Below are positions 23,667 to 35,969 of a stretch of DNA of 64,000 bases, piece by piece. The position numbers and the translations under genes are program-made. This DNA comes from Aphelenchoides besseyi (Eukaryota; Nematoda; Chromadorea; Rhabditida; Aphelenchoididae), in assembly GCA_024699855.1 (NCBI GenBank), contig JAMPIQ010000002.1, positions 12,400,001 through 12,464,000 of the forward strand. Reading direction: 5' to 3'. The notes under the pieces are model-generated. The model saw only the letters and a list, made by a program, of their open reading frames with translations. It searched no databases and was not told where the DNA came from. Within the stretch, counting starts at the first letter, position 1. Each line of letters begins with the position of its first letter.

Positions 23667-24322
23667 ATGATTTTAACACGTTGGGAGAACCTAGAACACA
23701 GCGAACAGGAACTGCTGAGATTAGCGGCCACAACTACGTATGTCATAATAGAAATCTTTCAGAGCACTTGATTTTGAGCAAGTAATTAACGTTAACGTTG
23801 CAGGTCCACTTTTTCTCCAATTACCGATTTCGTTCAACGTCATATTGGAGCGTTGACCGGTCAAGAACGACTGAAAAGTTTGTTGTGTCTTCCGAAACTA
23901 ATAACCGACATTTAGATTCCGATCAGTTTCTTTGTTATTATCGAAATCAAGTAAGTGATAGTCCGCTTCAATTGGTTTGTGATCTTGGTTGTTGCTCCAA
24001 TGGTTGTTGTGCTGTCGAAGAATTGGCCCAGTAAGCAGCAAGGTGTTTAAATTCTCGAATCAACTTCTTTCATAGAGCAGCGCCAGCATATGGTTGGGCA
24101 ATTGGCATGTTGGTTGTGTTTATTCTGCTCGTTGTATTCTTTTTGGGAATGGTTGGCCTCCACTTGTTGACGAGAAACAAACAAAATCGTGTTCAACGTT
24201 TTGAAAATGGTCTCTACAGCGCTAGCGGTTCACAAATCAGTGGACCCATCTACTACAACAACGGAGCTAACTTCTTTGGGAATAAGCCTTTGTACTCAAC
24301 ATCGAGTTTGTACAACATGTGA
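23667..24322 (+). CDS. Single-pass membrane protein with a CX-module-like cysteine cluster
   Basis: Starts MILTRWENLEHSEQELLRLA. Exons join across an intron ending near 23803 and a short one ending at 23915, giving DQFLCYYRNQ, then a cysteine cluster VCDLGCCSNGCCAVEELAQ, one strong transmembrane helix (IGMLVVFILLVVFFLGMVGL) and a Gly/Ser/Tyr-rich cytoplasmic tail ending in SLYNM (TGA 24320-24322). A CYY-x(n)-C-x3-CC-x3-CC cluster directly before a membrane helix resembles the CX module of nematode and insect proteins and, more distantly, WBP1/VOPP1. No signal peptide is evident in the predicted first exon, so the start could lie elsewhere. Function unknown. AATAAA at 24501. Confidence 0.55.
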
Positions 24323-24740
24323 AACGAAGTTAACAATTTAAGTTATTCATTGAAAATGATGTGATTTGTGTCCAAAAACTTTAACGTTGTTTAATTCCAA
24401 TTTTCGATTTCTATTACCTCTTCATTCCCTACACGATTGTCGTACAAATTGACCGCGATTCCCCCAAGTGTTATTTGATCTAAACCTTTTTATTGAAGTT
24501 AATAAAACTGTAACACATGGCTGTTTAGGGTATACAAAAGCGTGTCATGTAGAAATGTTCAAAATTGTGATATTTAGAAGACATGCGCATACAAACGTCA
24601 TTTAGTGGAATTTTCAACTTAACCGTATGTAAAGACAGGAAAAAAGCAGTTGAAGTGTAACTTTAAAATGTAGAAGTTAAAGCAAACGATAAGTTGTGTT
24701 GGTTGTCAAAGTGAGTAATTAGGATTAAAATGCTCAAGAA
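24323..24740. other. Convergent intergenic region
   Basis: 3' UTRs of the CX-like gene (plus) and the RIIa/IQ gene (minus). AATAAA on the plus strand at 24501-24506. Confidence 0.4.
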
Positions 24741-27700
24741 TCAATTAACAACTTCGTCCGATTTGATCGAATGCAAACTTGTACGTGATGGACTGTTGTT
24801 CACATCATCACCCAATTTCTTTCGAATCAAATAGCCACGAATATGCGCCTGAAAAAGTGCTCGTAATCGTGACTGCACGTTTTGATTATTCAAAAATACG
24901 AGATTTAAATAGTTTTTGATGAAGATAATAAACTATAAAACGTCGTATGGTTGGAGAACCCAATTTCTGACCTGTATTTTGGTGGCTGCTTCAGTGTTTT
25001 GTTTCTTGAGTGCATCAACGTGTTTTCTGGCCAGAAACCCACGGATTTCTTAAACAATGTAATAACACCTGAGTTCTTTGAGTTGTATTCCAAAAGCAAT
25101 TCACCGACCAATGACATTTCGCTTTCTGAGTTTACTAAAATGGCACATAACGTTTTTAGCTTCTAAAACTGTAACGACGTCACTGCTGGTGAATTAGCTC
25201 CAGGATGCAATTTCGGAAATGTTATAACAAAAGTAACCTTTTTGAATCTTAATCGCTGCGCGATCATCTGGCGAGCTGTTTGTTGATTCCAAACTATAAC
25301 CGCCAACCGAATGTCGTCTGAAGATTCTTGATTAAGTGTTTGTAGCGAACAATTTGATTACTTCAAATCTCGTTTGTTATCCGAATTCAAACGATCGTTG
25401 GAACGTCGCCGAGACAAATCAACGGTATCAATGCCGAACTTTTCGGGATGATTTCGAACCTGAAAGAGTTGTTATTAGATGACATTTTGGATAACCGAAA
25501 TTCAACCAACCCAATGTCCTCGATAAGCGGCTTGAATTTTCTTCGCCGCTTCAATCTCAGTCGGGCTAGTAGGTCGAGAGTTGTGAGACGAACCCGGATG
25601 TGATTGTTGATCTTGTTGCATGTTGCTGCGGCTCGTAATCCCTTTGTTGTTTGTTGAACTTCGATTAGAACTTTGTCTCGTAGAAGAACGATGTGTTGCT
25701 TCGGGCACCGGCTCGGTGGTCTGCGATTGTAGTTGCAAGGGCAGTGGGCCTTGACCTACTTCACGTTGACTGGCCACTTGTGAGTCGCCAAAAAGATCCT
25801 GCTTGTTGTTGAAATCCGACGTGTAATCACGAGCTGCAAGTTTTTGTTGGAGATTCGAACGAAATTCTACGTATAGTTTTTCTTCGCCGATAACGTCCGT
25901 CTTAGGGTGCGCTAAAACACAGTAAACGATTAGAATTTAAACGCTTTTTTTCGATCAAACTCTAACAAATTATCGTAAACACGTAAAATGGTCGAAAACA
26001 TTCATGGTAATTGAACTTAGATGACCCGTTGACGTTTCTGTCCATTGATGCGCAAACCAAACAGCAAAAGTGGAGAACTTTAACCGACCACCTACGTGAG
26101 TTGGTTGGCTTATTCGAAGCGTTTCAATCAACACCGAAATGATTTGGCTTTAGAGCTCTCGAATAAACTGAAGAGTCTAATTAACAGACTAATTGGAAAA
26201 CCTTCCCAAAACTCGTAAACAAGGAAACGTACACATGAGTACGAACATTTTCAGACACATTATGGCGGACTTCAGAATTAATCCCACGACATCCGACTGC
26301 GAACGTCGAGAGTTTGTGGTCCAAATGAAATTAATCGTTTAAATTAAACAGAAATCGACTTCTTACGCGAATTGGCATCCGTCTATTCACTGATTGTTGT
26401 TTTCCAAAAACACAATTTTCGGCAGATGTTTTGATGTTCATCGTTTCGATAAGGTGATTAATTGAAAACATTTGAGCCTACAACGCCTTCTTTAATTTCA
26501 TTCGTTGGCATACGATTGCTCATGTTTTCACAACATTCATAAGAATAACAAACGCAATTAGGAGAACGGGAAGACAACAGTTTTCAAACAGCGAAAAGAC
26601 CTCGAATCTCGGAGATTGGCCACCTTCACGATTAGCGGGATGCCAGCAAACCAAATCCACATAAGCCGCAATTTTCCTGTTCAGTAGGAAAGGATTGCAT
26701 GTGGTCGTTAATACACTCAGTATTTAAGCGACAAGAATCTTAAGGCAACCCGCCAGAAAGGTCACGTCGACGTTGCAGCTGTTCACTCCAAATGGAGGAG
26801 AAAAAGGAAGAATATTCAGAAGCGAATTCTCGTAATCTTTGTGTTTAACTTAACCATTCTCGCACACGGCAAACGGAGTTTTTGATGCTTAGCCGCCGAG
26901 ACGAAGGTTTTGCTACTGAAATTTGGTTCAATTTGGGAATCAATTATGGTCGACTTTTCTCTTAGTCCGCCATTTCCTCTCGCTTTAACTCGTATCCACA
27001 CGAACATACCAATTTGCCATTAGAATTCGACCATCAACACGCAGATAATTAACGACACCGGACGATTTTGGAATACGAAAATGCACGTAATTTCGATGTT
27101 TAACTGTCAATAACATCGTGAACTATTCAATGAGCACTTTAAATCGTAAAACGATAACCGCAACTTTGATAGAAAGCCCCGTTTTCAAACATAATCTTCG
27201 AAATAAAGTAAACGTTCTAATTCTCAAAGTATTATGACGCCGAGAATGCAACCGCCAACGTTTCACGAACTCACACCGATAAGACCTACCAACGAACCCA
27301 CTAAGCTGTCGCCCACACGATTCTTTTCTTTGTTCCGTTCAATTCATTTTGACGTAATTAAGATACCGGATACAGGAATGGAACATCAAATAGAAGAATG
27401 TGCACTCATTTACCGACCCAAAAGCCGATCTGTTGAGGGGGCTCGAGTTGCCTTCTCCATTTTCGTTCACTGTCGTCAATTGGCTCATACACTCGACTTT
27501 CATTTTTCGTGCATTTCGAATACTAAGTCGTCGTTCATTTTATTCTTTTCTTCCTTCCGCTATCTCGAGGTCGGACACTGTCAAATCGTTGTCTGACAGC
27601 GAGCTCCAGGCACAACTTTCCCTGACCCTCCTCTTTGTGACTCGTTACGCTCCGCCCTCAATGCGAATAAGTCAGCCGTAAAATTGATAGGATTTGGAGG

Positions 27701-28129
27701 TAGTTTTTATTTTTTGCTCGAAATAGCAATTTTCAGGGCGAAATTCAATTTGTTCACGCAATTGAAATATGACCGAAACCCTCCGCCACAACTTTCAAAA
27801 CTTGATGATATACGTTTTTTTACTGTAAACAGCTTCATAGTCTACGGAATAAAAACGGTTTCTCTAGAGAATTCATCAGTTCCGTTAAGCTTTTGTTATC
27901 AAATTGGTTTGTACATTTCCATTATATGAATGTATTGGTAATCATTCGATTGAACATTGAGATCATATTGGAACTTACATTTTTGAGTTAAGTGCAGGGC
28001 ATCGAAGAATGTTCGGCCAAATTCAATCAAATCAGCGGGTTGTGAGCGAAGAGTTTCGCGAGCAAATGCTTCTAACAGCGGTCGTAGAGTCGCCGGAACG
28101 TGGTATTTGCCGGATAAGCTCTCAGTCAT
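24741..28129 (-). CDS. RIIa-domain and IQ-motif protein (SPA17/CABYR-like)
   Basis: Probably a ciliary/flagellar scaffold. The first coding exon (ATG at 28129) encodes YHVPATLRPLLEAFARETLR followed by SQPADLIEFGRTFFDALHL, a typical RIIa dimerisation/docking fold. A donor GTAAGT (27973-27978) leads over an intron of about 2.07 kb to 25911, in phase (LTQKSHPKTDVIGEEKLYVE). The middle exon has a Gln/Ser-rich linker, then AAKKIQAAYRGHW joined to VRNHPEKFGIDTV, an IQ motif. That exon ends at TAA 25373-25375 (DNKRDLK). A further minus-strand exon (24741-24848) encodes AHIRGYLIRKKLGDD, a second IQ-like motif ending in DEVVN. How it is spliced on is unclear because no phase-matching donor was found, so it may be an alternative end. 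RIIa plus IQ is the architecture of sperm protein Sp17. Confidence 0.7.
25912..27978 (-). other. 2.07-kb intron of the RIIa/IQ gene
   Basis: Exceptional length beside the 40-nt norm. Plus-strand open frames at 27234-27596 and 27400-27681 lie inside but show no recognisable motif. It may hide a regulatory element or a short nested gene. Confidence 0.4.
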
Positions 28130-29547
28130 CTCTATTCCTGACAGTGTAACGTAAGTGATTTCAAAATTGTGCAGAACAGAAGACAAATAAACACAACACG
28201 CAATTCGAACCGCAGAAACTAAAAGAGCACAAGGACACGCAATACGATGAATGTGGAAATTTTGTCGTTTCGACGCTCCGAAAATAGAGAAAAGTGCAAG
28301 AGCATTTGTGATGCCTGGCCAAAAGAAGCAGGTCGGTTTGGATGTTGCGAGGGAGCAGCAATACTTGAGAAAGAATGGATTTCTCATGACTACACGTGTC
28401 TTACATTCTGAGTCTGTCAGCCAATTCATAGATCTGAAGTTTCTGATGAAATCATGAGTTAGCAAACGAGTTGATCAATTATTGCAAACAAAAAGGTTCG
28501 CTTTTTTAAATTGAAAAAACCTTTAGTGCCTTTTTCGATCTAAACAACTATAACAAAGCAATAAAGATGTAGAATAAGCGAGGCTTTTAGGATCCATTAA
28601 TCTCCTGCTTTGGAAATCCATTGACAGTGAAATGTTTAAGTTCAGCAATCAAATCCGAACATCTGCTTTTGAATTGGCAAGATGTTTGCACGAAACGTGA
28701 TATTAAACAGATGTTACCATTGAACTTACTTTCGACTGGCAAACTTCGAAAACAAGTGCAATACACGTCATTTCGCACAACTAGCCAAAATCTGTGAGAA
28801 ATCATCGTGACCAATTTCGGAAAGCAGCAAAGCGATTATGAAACGCAAACATAAAATATGGGAGCTCAAATTAAACACCAACTTTCTATTCACGTTCAAA
28901 ATTATTTAAAAAACATCCGTCTTGGAACTAAGTGCCAATGCGGAATTCATTTGTTACTAAGGCCAACGAAAGCTTAATCCAAAGATTAGCATCTGTAAGA
29001 CGAATCGTGTCTATGCATCAGTTCGCTTCAATTAAATTCACGGACTATCTGGACATGTCCATAAAGTAAACGGCTCGAGATTTCAAAGAGCCGACTCATC
29101 GAACTTGCAATCTCACATTTCTCCTCCGAACTTTCGGCTCCTCTTTCGTTTGTTGGAAACTAGAAACCATTGAATGGCAAACCAAAATTCACATCAAGAA
29201 AATTTAGAAGCTGCGCTCAATAAACCGGAAAGCCGATTTGGTCCGAAAAGCTTTCGGTGGATTGCAAAGTCAATCGTGTATACTCGTACACTCAAAGGTA
29301 GCAAAATTGAAAACAAGTATTTTTGAAGAAATTGCCGCTTGTGCCGCGCAACCACGCGTAATTCCGGAAGTCATCGGACATTAAACGTCTTCGTAGCGAC
29401 GAGTCCACATTAAGTGACAAACGGTTTGCGGTTTCTTTACACTCATTGCAATCGATGGCTGCTTACAAATTACATTTATGAACAAAGTGAGTTAATCAAT
29501 AAAACAATTTAACCGTAATAGTCACCCAATTTACTCAACGAGCTCCG
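28130..29547. other. Intergenic
   Basis: 5' flank of the RIIa/IQ gene (acceptor-like CTGTCAG lies 8 nt before its ATG on the minus strand) and 3' flank of the TXNDC12-like gene. No supported exon seen. Confidence 0.4.
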
Positions 29548-30585
29548 TTAAAGTTCTGTCTTTTTGTCTTTTCCTGTTTTCTTGGGCTTTTCATCTTTCT
29601 TCGACTTCTCATCTTTTTTGGCATCGGTTTTGGCTGTTTCCTTCTTTGTCTTTTCTGTCTTATTATCTCCAGACTTCTTTTCCTAAAATGACCAATTCAT
29701 TCCACATACGATCATCAACTTCTTACCTTCTTTTCATCTTTAGATTTTGTTTCCTTAGACTTCTCCTTCTTGTCGGAACTCTTTTCTTTCTTGCCTTCGT
29801 TTTCAGCATCTTTAGTTTTCTTTTCTTCTTTGATTGACTTCTCGGTCTCTGATTTCGTGTCTTCAGACTTCTTGGATTCGGATTCTGCTTCACTTTCGGG
29901 CTTTTCTTCGGTCGATTTCTTGTGTAATTTCAGGGCTTGTTTCATAGCTTTGAGAACATCAGGAACCATTGGGAAATAATATCTACAATGTGAATTAATC
30001 GTTGAGTATGTTTAAATGTCATACCGATTCTTTGGATAGTTCTTCTTGTTGTCGATTGGAAACAATTCACCATCAAGGTCTAAAATCGTTTAACTAAAAA
30101 ATGAGAATCTTCGAGCATACCAATGAAATATAATCGGGGAATGTATCGTCCATCGGGTGCGTATTTGTCGTCTTCTGAAGAATAGTATATGCTTATAAGA
30201 GTTTAAAAATGAAATTTTCAAACCTGGTTCTTCCTCATCGACTGTGTGGACCATCACAAATTGTTTGGACAACTCAACAAACTCCTTTCGTTTTGGTGAA
30301 GTTTTGAATGATTCTTTCAATCGATTACACGCTCCACACCATGATTTCAAAACCAAGAGGAAGACCGGTTTCTTTTGTTCTTGTGAAACTTCCAAGGCAT
30401 TTGGCCATTGTACCCAATCGATATCAGTTCCGAGTCCTAAAAACAGTTAATTGCCAACGTAGTTTAATGTTACCATGAGAAACATCAGTGTTTTCCTCGT
30501 CAGTAACTTCATTTTCATCTTCTTCGGCCCAAACTGCAGTTGTTAGGAGAATAAACAAAATGAGAAGCGAACGATTGAATCGCAT
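29548..30585 (-). CDS. TXNDC12-like ER thioredoxin-domain protein with a long Lys/Glu tail
   Basis: Predicted thiol-disulfide oxidoreductase of the ER lumen. The N-terminal signal peptide is MRFNRSLLILFILLTTAVWA. After an acidic linker, GTDIDWVQWPNALEVSQE leads to the active site SWCGAC (CxxC of ERp18/TXNDC12 type), then VELSKQFVMVHTVDEEEPG, EDDKYAPDGRYIPRLYFI (the family cis-Pro region) and DLDGELFPI. Human TXNDC12 ends soon after this domain with EDEL. Here about 100 residues of Lys/Glu/Ser repeats follow, and the protein ends KDKKTEL (TAA 29548-29550), where KTEL looks like an ER-retrieval signal. Introns are about 35-45 nt. The long charged tail is the odd part; it might bind Ca2+ or chaperones, but that is inference. 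Confidence 0.85.
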
Positions 30586-31870
30586 TTTTTTCTCGGTAGC
30601 GCAATTGAAGCCTGAGATTAAACGGTACGGGACTTAAACGCAAAGGCTGCTGACCCGCGGTCAAGTCGACTCGTACAAAAATTGAGGATGTCGCTCTTTC
30701 GTGAGCAACTTGTGTGTTGCTGACCTTCGCCTCGAACTCCGCCTTCACACTACTCCACTAGTTGATCGATTCAACGGGTAGACGAGAAGAAATTTAGAAA
30801 AATTCGGGTCAAGGTAGAAATTTGTAAGACCACTTCGCGGCCGTTTGATATTTTAAGCGGACAGAAATTTTTCTTAACAATTAAACTTCGGTAGTTGACA
30901 ACAATCAAGTTAGTCAACGAAAACTGTTAATATTGTTTTCATCAAAACAATCGGAATGCACAAAATGATAAGAGACCTTGCGGAAATTGCGAACCGTTGT
31001 TTCTCGCAGCTAATTAAACTTGACGTTAATGTCCGCAAGGAACTGCATCAACAGAAACCTTTAACTTGTGAATATCAACTTTGTGCAATTGGAAGAGATG
31101 TTTGTTATTTGGCATCATCTCGAACAGCAATAACACGTGATATACACTCGAAGTTGTGCTTATAAACCGGAAGATATTTTCTGGTGGTATTTGTGTTCAG
31201 AAAAGGCTCGAAGAAAATAACCGTTTTAAGTCTCTACAGTACAATTATCCACTACTTTCAATAACATAGCTTCGTTCAAACATCTTCGAAGAACATTTCG
31301 ACTGGGCTTTTGTTGTGTGTGTCTTTTTGGTAGGAACATGACAAAATATTAGTCTTTTATTTTTGATTCAAAAACTACTCTTTGAAACGTCTTGCAAATA
31401 CTCATGACATGTCGTCCGTTGTTTGCATAAACTTTAGCTAAACATCGTCATTTCTACAAGACAATCGATTACGTTCGTGGATTTGTGATGACGACGACCA
31501 GAAGAATCTCGTGCATATGGAGACATTTTGAGCACTCATGAACGCAAAAACCTTTACGACGTTACGTAGGCACTTTATCTACGTAAACTACTGTATTCGA
31601 GTGTTTTAGCGTGTTAACGAATTGCGAAACTCGTGACTTGCTTCTGCATTCATCCCCTTAGAACATTGCGTGAAACCGGACCGTTCATGGCACAACCATT
31701 ATGTGAGATACAGAACCCAGCAGACGTAAACAGACGACTTAAAAAAGAAATTGTTTTATTTTAAACGAGTTCATTAGATTCGCACCGGCTTGAAAACTCT
31801 TTCGTTTCAACGAATCTTCAATTTTCTCAACCATCTCTAGTTGGTCGCGTACCGTAGTGGGATTCTTGTC
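30586..31870. other. Intergenic
   Basis: Divergent 5' flanks of the TXNDC12-like and arrestin genes. An open frame at 30956-31165 has no splice context or similarity that I can recognise. Confidence 0.4.
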
Positions 31871-33758
31871 ATGGAAGATCATACCGTTACGTTCAAATCC
31901 TTCAACATTCTTTTCGAAAAAGAAGGCGCATATCAGCCGGGAGATGAATTGAAAGGCATGATCTTTTTCTATTTGAATCGTGATGTCCAATTATCCCCGA
32001 TTCGTTTGTATTTTCGTGGCATTGGAAATCTCTACGATCCGAAAAACGTAAGTAATTATTTTGGAACTTGTGTTAACATTCAAGTTTAGGAAACCTTAAT
32101 TGAAAGCGTCAAATATTGGGACAAGACAGTTGATTTGGGAACCAAAGTAATCGATTACAAAGGCGGTAATGAATATTCGATTCAGTTCAAGGTATTCAAG
32201 ATGACTATTCGAACTCAATCACACGTATTCAGGAAACATTGCCTTTGAATTTGGAAACTTCAATTGAAAGCCGCTCTTTGACTATAACGTATTCAATCAA
32301 AGCTCGTCTGACTTATGGAACACCACGTAAGATAATCCCGAAACTTCATCATTCAACACTCATTCAGAAAATAAAGTTCGTCCACTTTCAACAATCCGAG
32401 GATTTACAGTCGTTTCGCCAGTACATTTGGATTATGTGGATCCTCAAAAGTATCTCGAACGATTATCTTTCTCTGCTCAGAATCGCAATAACTACACTTT
32501 CTTTCTTCCGTGCTCAACAAGAGGACGAATTTCGGTTACGATCAATCTTGAACGATCGGCTTACGTTTGCGGCGAGAATATTGCATTGACGGGAAGCATC
32601 ACAAACAACAGTTCTCGACGATTGGACAGTGTAACGGCTGTGATGCAGAAGATTGTGAGCGTATACTCGATGTCGACAAGTTCGCCAAAACTCGCCGGAT
32701 TTTCCACGAATGAACGAACTGTACGTCGTAATTCGTGTGATCAAGTAATCTAATGGTTTTCAGTCGTACAATCAGCTTTCAACGGAAATCTTGAAAGTAA
32801 AGGAAGAAACGCTTTGCATGTATTGTGGTAAGTGAGATGTTCCGACAAATGCGAAACAAAACCAGTATCTGCAAATAAGCATCATACTACAAACACTCTT
32901 CGTTTAATTGTGTCTTGATGCTTATAAGATCTGGATTTAACATTTGTCGGGATTTTCTGTTTATCCATCATTAGATTCCCATTCAACTACGACGATTAAT
33001 CGAAATTTTGCTGCTGCTACCGTACGACCGAGCACATTCGAACACATTCACGTTGGTAAATTTGCCGTCTCAGTTGGTTATCAGATTTTGATCAAAGTTC
33101 AACAACTTGGGAGTAAACGCTAATACTGGAAATTGATCTCTTAATCGAAATGTTTTCAGGCGAAGTTTGCAGTCTTACTATCCCGATTTTCATTGGCACA
33201 ATCCCGCATAGTAGTTGTCACAATAAGCGTCCTTACAATCCCTGGTTGGAATCGGACAAAAGGTTCACCATCGATGAAAACAACCAGGAACGTCGAGTGA
33301 ACTATCAACGAGACAAAAGCGAACGTGCCGTCTCGTTGTTCGAATCTGATGAAAACTATTTGACGAAACGATCTCGAATCGTGCAAATCAACTTATACCC
33401 GTATTATGCGTATTTGCAAAGCTCTTCAAAGCAAACCTTCAAAATGCTGGCTAGTGCAGTGAAAGCTGAAAATTTGTTCATGACCAAACTACAAGCAAAT
33501 CAATTGGCGATGGAGAACAACTCGTCAGCAGAAGCGTCGATCGTTTGCGCTGAACAGCCATCTACGTCAGTGGATTCAATTCAGCCTATGCTTCCCGAAA
33601 AACTGCTACTCGTGGAACCTGTAGAAAAGGCGAAGAGTCCACTTGGTCGAGCTCTTTCAAATTCTCCTTCCTCTTCGTCTCGATGGCAAAAATTGAAACC
33701 ACCGGCTGAACGACGTCGATCATCGTTGGTACCAGTGGAGATTTCAATTACCATGTGA
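31871..33758 (+). CDS. Alpha-arrestin (arrestin domain-containing protein)
   Basis: Adaptor of the ARRDC/TXNIP family that usually links membrane cargo to ubiquitin ligases. Starts MEDHTVTFKSFNILFEKEGA. The N-domain has YQPGDELKGMIFFYLNRDV and ESRSLTITYSIKARLTYG. The C-domain has RISVTINLERSAYVCGENIA (strand and turn typical of arrestin_C) and later CSLTIPIFIGTIP, the family hallmark ending the fold. Exons are joined by introns of about 40-60 nt, with a longer one near 32831-32974. The tail of about 170 residues is charged, then Ser-rich, ending SLVPVEISITM. I see no PPxY motif, which vertebrate ARRDCs use to recruit Nedd4 ligases. Confidence 0.85.
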
Positions 33759-34047
33759 ATGATCGTTATTCTCGAACGCGCAAATGAGAACTCGTATTTT
33801 AACAATGTCTTTTATAAGACTCTCGAATTGCTTTAATGGTGATCTCCTATTGAAACAAACCAATGAAAATATTTCTTCAAAATCGTTGTTGTACCTTCAA
33901 TTGAATAGTCCTTGTAATAAAGTAACTTGAGAATATTGGCGCTCTGATTCCCGACACGACGCCATTTTGAAGGCGGCGGTTTCGAGGCGTTTTTGAAATG
34001 AAAGTTTTCTGTTTTGTTCCTTTTATTTCACAACAAGTTTAATCAAA

Positions 34048-35969
34048 ATGGACGTAAACAAAGCGCCGGAGAATTTGGATACCGATTCGGACGATTCGAC
34101 GTTCAAATCGGGTGATGAATCCGAAAGTATTGTGGACGAAGAATATGAGTCGAAAGGTAGAGAATTGTTTTTTAGGTTTTTTTTTTTATTTTGTTTGGCT
34201 TTTAGATTCGGTAGAAAGTGAGGAGTCAACGGAAGTGATTACAATTGGTGATGAGAACGAGAAGCCGTCGGAGTCGGTTGAGGTCGAGGAGGAAGACGAT
34301 GAAATGGATTTGCCGGCAAATGTTCCAAAAACCATCGATCACTACATGCCGCTCATTTTCTGGCACGACAAGAAACCGATCATGTCAATCGACGTGCAAC
34401 AGAAGATGCCGGATGGTCAGTACAAGTCGAACGAACAGGTGCAGATGCTGTACAAAATCTGTACAGCGAGTGTTCAAGTGGAAGTTCGAGTTTGGGAGTT
34501 AAGTTTTACTCAGAAAGAATCAAATGGTGCTTACGAATTGACTGTGAATTTTGTCGCCAATTTGATCGGACATCAAGCAACTTTGAATTTCGCCAAGTAC
34601 TCACCGGACGGTAAACCCAGTGCTCGTTAAATGTGCTAAGATTCTTCTAGGAAACTTGATCGCGTCAACTGACGTCAACGGAATGATGTGCATCTGGAAA
34701 ATCGAACCACGAAGTTTGGACCACTTGATGCCAACAGAGAAGCCATTGACTGATGAGTCAGCGCAGTTCGAAATTCCACCGAACAAAGAGAACTGGCAAC
34801 GTGCTTTCATGCCAATTCATCACGACAACGACGTTTCTCACTTGTGTTTTAGTCCGTGCTCTACCATGATCTGTACGGCTGCAATGAACGATATTTACTT
34901 GACCAACGCTAAAAACGGTAAGTTCCACTACTTTTTTTTGATTGCACTTTGATTTTTAAGGTCGAAATCTTTGGATAAATCGTGGATTTCGTCGCGTGAT
35001 TTGCGGTCTTACATGGGACCCAAATGGTCGTTACATCGTCACGATGTCTGCCGATCGTCGATTGGACATCTTGGATTCGACTAAAGGACAAGTGTTGCGA
35101 ACTTGCTATCAAATCACGATTCCAAGAACTGTTGTTGACAATCACGAATATCCACAAAATGTGAGTTGCAATTATCATCATAATGATTGCTTGCGGTTTC
35201 AGAAGTACAAACTCTTCTTCGATCAACACGTGATCACTTTGACTCGAACTCCCGATTTCTCTCCGTGCGGTGAACTTCTTTTTGCTCCCGGTATGTCGTG
35301 GCCATTTATTTTGATCATTGAATTTGTTTAGCTGGTCAATTGGAATCATCGAAGTCGTTTACTTATGGAACATACGTTTTCCGTCGCTGTGATTTCGAGC
35401 GTACTCGTCCGTTTGTTTTCTATCCATCGGACAAGCCGACGTTGATGGTCGCCGTTGCTCCGGTGAAGTTCGAATTGCGAACCGACACTACGGAAAACAT
35501 CTGCGGACTTCCGTATCGACTACTCTTCGCCGTCATGTGTTCGGAATCGATTCTCTTCTACGATTCTCAAACCGCCAAACCCATTGGCTTTGTCTACGAT
35601 CTCACATACGACAATCTGACTTCGATTTCGTGGACTCCCGATGGAAAAGTTTTGGCCATCTCGTCAATGGAAGCTTTTAATATCTTTCTGCACATTCGCA
35701 CTGATGAGTTGGTTCCCACCGACTTGAAAATTCAACGATGTGCTTCGCCACCATTGAAGAAAATCAAAGATGAAGTGAGCCTTTTCCTTTTACTTTTGCT
35801 TAATCGTAATGTTTTTCAGACCGCAAAATCGGCATCCAAATCGCAAACAACAAAACCACCATCTTTGCCTACACAACCCCCAATCCACATTGCAACTCCA
35901 CGACCTCGTAAAATTCAAACAACGCTCACTTCTAGCACTGCTTCTACTGAAAACGAAATGGAACACTAA
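34048..35969 (+). CDS. CHAF1B: Chromatin assembly factor 1 p60 subunit (WD40)
   Basis: Histone H3-H4 chaperone subunit that assembles nucleosomes behind the replication fork. Starts MDVNKAPENLDTDSDDSTFK, an acidic extension of about 80 residues that vertebrate p60 lacks, then HYMPLIFWHDKKPIMSIDVQ (matches the family start at human residue 7). WD repeats follow: VRVWEL, HQATLNFAKYSPDG, NLIASTDVNGMMCIWKIEP, DNDVSHLCFSPCSTMICTAA, RRVICGLTWDPNGRYIVTMS and ADRRLDILD. LTRTPDFSPCGELLFAPAG, FVFYPSDKPTLMVAVAPVKF and LPYRLLFAVMCSESILFYDS are diagnostic of CAF-1 p60/Hir. The tail is Ser/Thr/Pro-rich and ends TENEMEH. Introns are about 40-45 nt. Confidence 0.88.

Noticed and set aside
30956..31165. Open frame MHKMIRDLAEIANRCF as a small gene
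   Set aside because: No splice context, poly(A) signal or recognisable family; left unannotated.
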